Translations under genes and position numbers: made by a program
Notes under the pieces: model-generated
The model's database searches: none
What the model saw: the letters and a program-made list of their open reading frames with translations, nothing else
What the model was told of the DNA's origin: nothing
Origin: Hippopus hippopus
Lineage: Eukaryota; Mollusca; Bivalvia; Cardiida; Cardiidae
Assembly (NCBI GenBank): GCA_946811185.2
Contig: OX328110.1
Coordinates: 10,210,516-10,274,515 of the forward strand
Length of the DNA stretch: 64,000 nucleotides
Direction: 5' to 3'
Shown: piece after piece, positions 23,801 through 32,800 of the stretch
How positions within the stretch are numbered: position 1 is the first letter of the stretch
Layout of the letters: each line of letters begins with the position of its first letter

Positions 23801-26800
23801 GATTTGGAAAAAAAATCTGACAATCAGTTTGGGAAAAGTAGCCATTTCAAGTTGAAAATTTCCATTTCTTGTTTACATGATAAAGTCTGCATTTGTAATC
23901 AGATTTTTGTGAAACTTTCAAAGTTGCTTTGTATCATAAACAGCTCGAACCTTATTGATTTTGAAAAAAATCTGACAATCAGTATGGGAAAAGTAGCCAT
24001 TTAACCCTTTACCAATTGACAAAATTTTAGACTCAACCAAATTGAAACCATTTGCAGACGATGAATTAAAACATGACTCCAATGATTATTTCTGTCTTTA
24101 GAAGGGTGGAAAAAATTGTGAAAAAAGGAGAAAATGCTGGTTACCAGCATTTTCTTCTTTTCCCACAATGTTTTTAAAAGATTTCTTTCTCAGGGTCGTT
24201 AAAGCACAGGATTGTGTGGTAAAGAGTTAAAGTTGAAAATTTCCATTTCTTGTTTAGGCAATGAAGTCCACAGTGTTGATCCAATTTTTTTGAAAAAGAT
24301 TATTTGGTTCATCAAGGGATTGAACTCTATTAAAAGTGAAGAAAATTTAATAAACCGTTCAGGAAAAGCAGCCATTTGATGACTTAGTATCGTTTACTTA
24401 ACAAAGTCCACATTATCAGTCACATTTCTTTGAAATTTGCTAGGATTGTGTAATACAAGTCGTACTGAAACCCTATCAAATTTGGCTGGATTCGGAACAG
24501 TTACTTTTGAGAATTGCACTTCCTTTTTTTTCACTGTTAGTTCAATTCACTCTGCCTATTTATGCTGTATTAGTGGGTTCAAGCCCAGTTGCAAGAACAC
24601 ATTTTTCTGGTTTTTTTTTTTTTTTTTTTTTTTGCATCATGAATCCATAATGTATGCTAGCAAAAAATGCCAGTAGAGCGATTTCAGGCCCTCAAGGGCC
24701 TCTAGTTATCTATAGATAAATTAGGTAATTTTATCCTTTATTTGCATGCAATCTTTTATTATTTTTTTAACATGAACAAGTCTAAAATTTTGCCTTCTAG
24801 TAAAATTCTTTTTTTGCTTGACTTTTAGGCTGGAAAATATATGACATTAGACCAGATAGTGGTAGATGAGGACTTTCCTGAATGTCATCGTTTACATAAT
24901 ACAACTCTGACAGATATAGATTATGTGACTGACTCTAAAGGTAGGTGAAACATGTTTAAGCATTCCCATAGAGGCAGTTTCAGTTCTTTGCCACATTATT
25001 TCTTGTTTTTACAGCCATGTGGTAGGAGACTTTTGAAAAATATTGTATGAAAAAGGGAAAAATACAGGTAAACACAAGTGTTCTTACTTGCGCTGCGCAT
25101 ATTCCTGCATAAATCAGGTTATGAAATTGAAATTCATATAACAAATATTGGTTACCTCACATACACTAAAATCATGGACGAGAAAGACCGCTATGGGAGC
25201 TTCCTCATTGACTGTCCAACTTTCCCTTCTTAAAGTCTACGGCCTCTAACTCTCATATTAAAAGACGGAACCTGCAGAAATTGGCCAAACAGCCTTTACG
25301 AAAACGTTGATGTTACATGATAGTTACCGATGAGTTAGGGTTAGTTGTACAGGAAAAGGGTTATGACAAACAAAAAAATCAGTAATATGCAATTCCTCTT
25401 TTTCCTATTTTAACCCTTTACCACACAATCCAGATTTTTTACAACCTCTAAAAGGAAGACTTTTTAAAACATTGTTTAAAAAGGGGAAAATGCTGTTTAA
25501 CTCTACCTCGTGCTGTCTTTGAGTTATTTCCCTTTGATCGTCATTTTTACAGCATTTTGTGCTTGTCCGGAGCATAACTTTGTCATCTCCAGTCTGATTG
25601 ACTTGAAACTTGGCATTTGTGTTTGTTGCAATAATACAGAGTGCAGTGCGGAAGAACCATAACTCTACCTCGTGCTGTCTGTGAGTTCTTTCCCTTTGAT
25701 CGTCATTTTTACAGCATTTTCTGCTTGTCTGGAGCATAACTTTGTCATCTCCAGTCCGATTGACTTGAAACGTGGCATTTGTGTTTGTTGCAATAATACG
25801 GAGTGCAGTGCGAAAGAACCATAACTCTACCTCATGCTGTCTTTGAGTTTTTTCCCTTTGATCGCATTTTTACAGCATTTTCTGCTTGTCCGGAATATAA
25901 CTTTGTCATCTCTAGTCTGAACATCTTCAAATTTGGTATGCATGATTGTTGAAAATTTACGGAGTGCAGTGCACAAGAACCATAACTCTTCCTAGCTCGA
26001 ATTTTGAGTTATTCCCCCTTTGATCTTCATTTTTATAGCATTTCTTGCTTGTCTGGAGCAAAACTTTGTCATGTTAAGTAGGAATGACTTGAAATATGGT
26101 CTGCTTATTTGTTGCAATATTTGGAAGTGCAGTGCGCAAGAATTGTAACTCTACCTTGTGCTGTCTTTGAGTTATTTCCCTTTGATCGTCATTTTTACAG
26201 CATTTAGTGCTTGTCAGGCATATAACTTTGTCATCTCAAGTCAGAGTGACTTCAAACTTGATATGCATGTTTGTTGCAATATTATGGAGTACAGTGCGCA
26301 GCAACAATAACTCTACCTAGTGCGGATTTTGAGTAATTCCACTTTGATCTTCATTTTTACAGTATTTCTTGCTTGTCCGGAACTGAACTTCGTCACCTCA
26401 AGTCAAATTGGCTTGAGACTTGTTAAACATGTTTGTTGCATTACCTACTGTTTACGATAATTATACCCCTCGACAACTGGCGGTGGGACAGGCGTATCTT
26501 GCGACAATTTGCAGCTCTTGTTCAACAATGTTTTTAACCGTTCAAAAAACTTGTTTCAATTTTTGACTCGCATTAATTTTGTCTTCTTCAAATGCTTTTA
26601 ATTTCAATGAGTTTAAACTTTTGTTGTGTAGAAAAGAGAGAAAGCACTAAAGTACTTTCCAAACTTGTCTGATACAAAGATGGAAAAAAGTAGTGACTTG
26701 TTTGATAAAGTCTGTTTCAGAATGTATAGATAACAAAAGAAAACAGACTCCAATTGGGTAAATTCCTATTCTCAAATTTCTTGAAAAGTATTGCTGGAAA

Positions 26801-29800
26801 AAGTTCATTTGTCTGATATCTCTAATTAGGTAAGTTCCCTCTCTCACAGCATCTATTTTGCATGTTTGGATTTAACAGGAACGATTTTGTTAATTGTATG
26901 ATAGTTCAAATCTAAAATGTTGCTTTCTATTACAGGTGATGATGATTTTAAAGCTTACAAATATAATGCTGAAAAGACATTATCATGGTTGAAATTAAAG
27001 GTAATATGATTTCAAAGATTGCTGGTCTTTACTCCTTCTTTTACTCTAAACCCTTTATAACAGGATCCCAAGTTTTAACGACCCTGAGAAAGAGGCCATT
27101 TGAAAGCATTGTAGGAAAAGGAGAAAATGCTGGTAAACAGCATTTTCTCCTTTTCCCACAGTTATTGCTACCCTATCACAGACAAACTCGTCAGTTGAGT
27201 CTCATTTGTTTTGTCATCTGCACAAGCTTTCAATTTGGACAAGTCTAAAATTTTGTTATATGGCAAAGGGTGAAGTAGACAGAAAAATGTTAGACTTGTC
27301 AATGATATCTATCGGCATTTACGGATGGCAAATTTAATGTAACTCATATAGTCAGACTTGTCTTTGCAAGGATTGGAAACCTAGTTAGAAAAGGAGAAAA
27401 TCCTGGTTATGATTTTTTTTTTTCCTTTTCCCTCAGTGTTTTTATAGCATTTTTTCAGAGAGTTGTGAAAACATGTGATTTTTGTTTTAAGGATAAGTCA
27501 GTGGTGTGTATTAAGGTTTTACTGTCCATACAGTCCTGTACTGAGTGTCATCATGTGACTTTTGCAAGATGACAGAATCTCAGCTTTTTATTGTTAAAAG
27601 CATTTGCCAACAACCGAATTGAATGTACTTTAAATGATGGTATTTGTCTCTGAAAGGATAGGAAACATAATCAAAAGGAAGAAAAATGCTACTTGCTCGC
27701 ATTTCCATTTTTTCCAGCAATGTTTTCCAGATCTGTTTTTGTTAAGGTTATAAAGCAGTGGTTTTATTGCAGACAGAGCAAGTTGTTGTTGCATTGAAGA
27801 GAAGTAACATAAGTCCATCAGGAGCCCATTGTGCTGAATTGATTAAAAGTAACAGGAAAAAAGTAGATGAAGGTGAGTTTTGTTTGTACTGAAATTAAAG
27901 GGTTTTTGGAGGTAGTAGAAAGAATTTAGGAGAAAATGCTGGTCACCAAACACGAAAGACAAGTCTGATCTTGATCACCTCCTGTCCTCAGGAGCAGCTT
28001 CACTTATACCAAAATGATTAAGGATTTCTTAACTTTCTTCCAAATGACAAAATTTTAGGTTTGTCCAAATTTAAAACATTTGCAGACAATAAATCAAAGG
28101 TGGCTCAAATGATTAGCTTGCCTTTAGTAAAGTAGAAAACAATGTGGGAAAAGAAGAAAATGCTGGTTACCAGCATTTTCTTCTTTTCCCACAATGTTCT
28201 CAAAAGCTTTTTTCTCAGGGTCATTAAAACTTGATCGTGTGGTTAAGAGTTAATGCTTGTTGGAACATCACCTGTTATAGATTAATAAATTGTAATTTAC
28301 TTAAGGGCCCTTCAACCATGAGTGATACTGATTCATAATTAGATGGACATGTAGAATGCCAAGTGATCCAAACAACTGTTTCCAGTGTGACAGCACAAAA
28401 AGACTTGGGTGGTACATTATTATGACTGGTTCAGTCAGAATATCTCAAAAACTTCAGACCCTAGGGAAGATTGCATGTTCTGTACAGTCTGATCTTTATC
28501 TACACTGTTGACTAGGAAACGATCTGCTTAAGTTTTGCAAGAGCTGAAGTGAGTTCTAGAAGAATATGCCAGTTTATTTCATGCTCTTGGGTAGATATCT
28601 GGAAATAATGATGAATTATAAGGTTTGATAATTCATGGTTACAACCAGTGAAATTAACTGTAAATGTTTCCGTAACTCTTCAGTGCAAGGTGGAAACAGT
28701 AGGCCCCCACACACTAGTTTCTTAGGTAAACAATGCATGCCATTCAATCTGACAGAAATGTGACGTAATTCACACGCATTTACCCTACACTTCTCCGGCT
28801 TGATGTGAAATAGTAATGCATTCTTATGGGGGGGGAGGGGAAATATGCCAAATAGGGAATTACCAACACAAATGTACTGGATTTTGATAGTCCAAACAAA
28901 AAACGGGTTAGATGCATGAAATAAATAGAATATTTGTTTTTTTTCAGTGAAAGATCAGTTTATTTCATCTCATAAACATCATTGATAATATTTTCACTCA
29001 TGGCTGCACCACTTGTGAAAACATTACCCATGATGTTCACTCAGTTAAATAAATTTTGATCTTTCACTGAAAAAAAGAAATATCCTCTATGTATTTATTT
29101 TATAGCAAAGGAAGTTTTGTGTGTATGCCTTCACCCTTTACCCACACATAGATGCAGGTGGAAATCGTACGGCCATAAAGGATTTTGAAGTCATTGCTGT
29201 AAAAAACCAAAACTGCCTTATATTAGTAATTTTAACATAATTCAGTGTTTTCTTGTATCTTTATGTAGTTTCATAGAGGTCTGGATACCTTTTTAGATAA
29301 AAATGCAGCATGTTTGAACTTTTTAACCAGATGACATGATTTTAGACTTGTCTGAATTGAAAACATTTGCTGACAAAAAATAAAAAGTAGGCTCAAAAAA
29401 TGAATTTGCTTCTTAGATAGAAAAAAAAACAACATTGTGTGGAAAGCCCACAGTATTTTCAAACATTCATTCCTAGGGTCATTTAAACACAGGATTGTTT
29501 AGTAAAGTGTTAAAATGAAAATGTGGCATTGAATACACATCTTTTGTTAAGGTATAAGACTTGGTTAGCCCTCGACCTTTAACGACCTTGGGAAGACACC
29601 TTTTGAAAACATTGTGGAAAAGAGAAAATAATGGTAACCAATATCCTCCATTTCCCACAGTGATTTTTTACCCTTAACAAAACATTTTAATCTGAGAGTC
29701 AAATTTATTTTATTGTCTGCAAATGCTTTTAATTCATGCAGTCCAAAATTTTGTTGTTCTGTATACACTAGAGTTAAATGCCTAAGTTACTACAAGGTTT

Positions 29801-32800
29801 TCATTAGCATACTTTCTTCATACAGATGAGTATTTAAGGTATGGTTTTGGAATAGTATCTGACTACATACCACTACAGCTTTCTACCAGTCTTCAGGAAT
29901 ATCTAGGGTAAGTTTGTATGATGCTGAGGTTTATTTAATACCTACTCAAATTGTTCTAAAGAAGAAGGCTTTTAAAATATTGTGGAAAAAGGAAAAATGA
30001 TGGTAATCAGCATTTTTTCCTTTCCCTACAATACTTACTGTACACTTTGCAGTGGACATTTTGCTTACAATGTGGGCAAAAAAGCAGTTACTCATTCACG
30101 GTTAACAAACTTTTGGATTCGTCCATATTGTTAGCGTAAATATGGCTTGAATAATGGAATTTGTCTGTGAAATATTTGAAATCAGTTTTGGAAAGAGAAA
30201 ATGCTAGTTACATGTACCAGCATTTTCTGATCACTAGCATTTTCTCCTTTTTCCATAATTTTTCCAATAGCCTTCTTTTTCAGAGTACAAAATACATTGG
30301 ATCAATTGTTCAACTCTTTACCAATGACAAAATTTTGGAATTGTCCAAATCCAAAGCATTTATAGAGGTCAAAGAAAAAGCAGCTCAAAATTTGAAATTT
30401 GTTTTTGGAAGAAAAATAAACAATGTGGAAAATAGAGAAAATGCTAGTCACCAACATTTTCTCCTTTTTCACAATGCTTTTAGAAATCTTTTTCTTTAGT
30501 GTTGTTAAAACATGGCATTGTTTAAGGTTAACCCTTTACGACCCAATCCCAAGTTTAAGTGATCCCAAAGAAGAAGCCTATAGAAAACATCATGGAAAAA
30601 GGAAAAAATACTGGTCACAAGTATTTACTCCTGTACCCACGATGTTTACTACCCTATCAAAGATAAATTTCATCATGTTGTCCACATTTGAATTGTCCCT
30701 GCAAATGCTATCAATTTGGACAAGTGCACATTTTTGTTGTTTGATAACAGAATTAAAGGATTCTTTGTGTGCTATTATCTCATCATTTTGTCTTCATAGC
30801 AAATTATCTTATTATTTGTAAATCGTTGACAATTTCTTCTCTTTTTTTATCTTTTTATGTTGTATCCTTATGTGAATTCTTGTACATGCCTTTAATACTG
30901 AATTCAGTTTAGAATATGATTTCTTACAACTTATATTGTAGTTGGAGCAAAGATCGTTATGTGTCTCTTATGCAATGTCTTAGAAAACATAACTAATAAA
31001 ACATATTGAAATTGTACATAGTTTGTAGAAAACCATTTCATAAGTCTAAAAAGAATACTATACAGAAATTTTTGTTCATGTATCAATTTTTTGTATGTTT
31101 TACAGTATACCTGCAATAACAGATAAACGACCAACAGATTCACCTAATCCACCAGCAAAGGTTTTTTTTTTTTTTTTTTTTAAACACTAGAAAAGCAATA
31201 ACTGGTATAGTCTGAAGTGTCCTTTACTGCCAGCCACAGAAGTACACAATGCTGTTTGTATAGGGCAAGTGACTATAAAACACAGACTTGCAACTTACAA
31301 TAAACAACTTGGAACAATAATTGCTTTGATAACCCCTTTACCACACAATCCTGAGTTTTAAGGACTCCCACGGAAAAGAATTTCCTACAACATTGTGGGA
31401 AAAGACAGAAAATGCTGGTTACCAACATTTTCTTCTTTTCCCACTATGTTGTCTTCCCTTTGAAAGAAAAATTTTATGGTTTAGTTACATCTATTATGTG
31501 GTCTACAAATGCTTTCAAGTTTGATCATGCTGAAATTTTGTCCTGTGGAAATGTAGAATCATTTACTTGTCCAGATTGAGAGCATTTGCAGGGGACAAAA
31601 AAATGTGACTTAAAAATGACGAGGTGGTTTTTGAAAAGGAAGAAAACATTGTCAGAAAAGGCGAAAATCCTGGTTACCAGGATTAAAATCATAATAAAGC
31701 AGTACAGATACAAGAGTAAAATTTCTGTTAATTTCAGACATGATGATTGTAGAAAATCAATGTTTTTTTTGGATATTTTTAGAATATTACATATTGGTCC
31801 AGAGAACCCTGTCTGCACTGAGAACATTTTTATACAGTCATTAATCCTTTACCAAATAATCCCATGTTTTCATGCCCTAAGAAAAATAGCTTTTGAAAAC
31901 ATTGAGGGAAAAGGAGAAAATGCTGCTAAACAGCATTTTCTCCTTTCCCCACAATGTTTTGTACTGTTTTAAAGATAGAAATCATCATTTGGACTACTTT
32001 TAATTTGTTGTCTGTAAATGCTTTCAATTTTTGACAGGTTTAAAATTTTGTTGTTTGGTAAAGACTAAAATAATTACAGCCTGTTTCCTGAGCACATTAC
32101 TCTCAGTTTCAAGGTTGAAAATGGCATCACACAAGTTTCCTAAGTTGAAATATTTACGCATCCACTTTCCCAATGTCAAGGGCCCAAGGCCCCAACAAAA
32201 AAAGAAAAGTAGGAAAGTCTCTGAACTTATCCAATTATTACACATACTCTTGTTTACTCTTCAGAGGGCAAAGTTAGAAGATATAACTCCACTTGAAGAT
32301 TACAGTAAAAATGTCACTCCAGAAATAAAACCTACGGTAAAGATCTTTATTCTTCAAGGCTGATTGATAAATTGTGAGCCTGAAATGGAAGGGTTTGACT
32401 TTTGGCAGACATATTGTATAATTCTTAATATAATACCCTTCAGTATTTATACTTTTTTGCCAGCGATGTGTAAGCGTCTCAATGCCATTTTAAAAAAGTC
32501 CTTTTCTTGACTGTTCAGAAAAGTCCTCCCTTTCAAGTATGACATCATCTGACGCAAAGTGGGTACTAGAAATGGCCTTTTCTAATTTTGGAAATAAATG
32601 AAAGTCTGATGGATGAGATCAGGCAAACAAGGCAGATGCCTAATCACTTCAAAACTAAAATTTTTAATAGCAGTTATGGCAATGGCAGTCTTGTGAACAG
32701 GGGAATTGCCCTGTTGGAACAAAAGTCTTTGCCTTGTTTATTTAAGAGTGCTACTTCTTTGACTTAAACAATAGACACAAATCCTTTGGTTCACAGCCTT

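Larger units (their letters stand above)
23255..24815 (+). mobile_element. Family 1 MITE split by a TTAGCTC element
   Basis: The left part, to 23,333, has ATATTGTGGGAAATGGGTAA. The right part, from about 24,706, is decayed but ends CAAGTCTAAAATTTTGCCTT. The interruption is at the hairpin. Confidence 0.65.
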
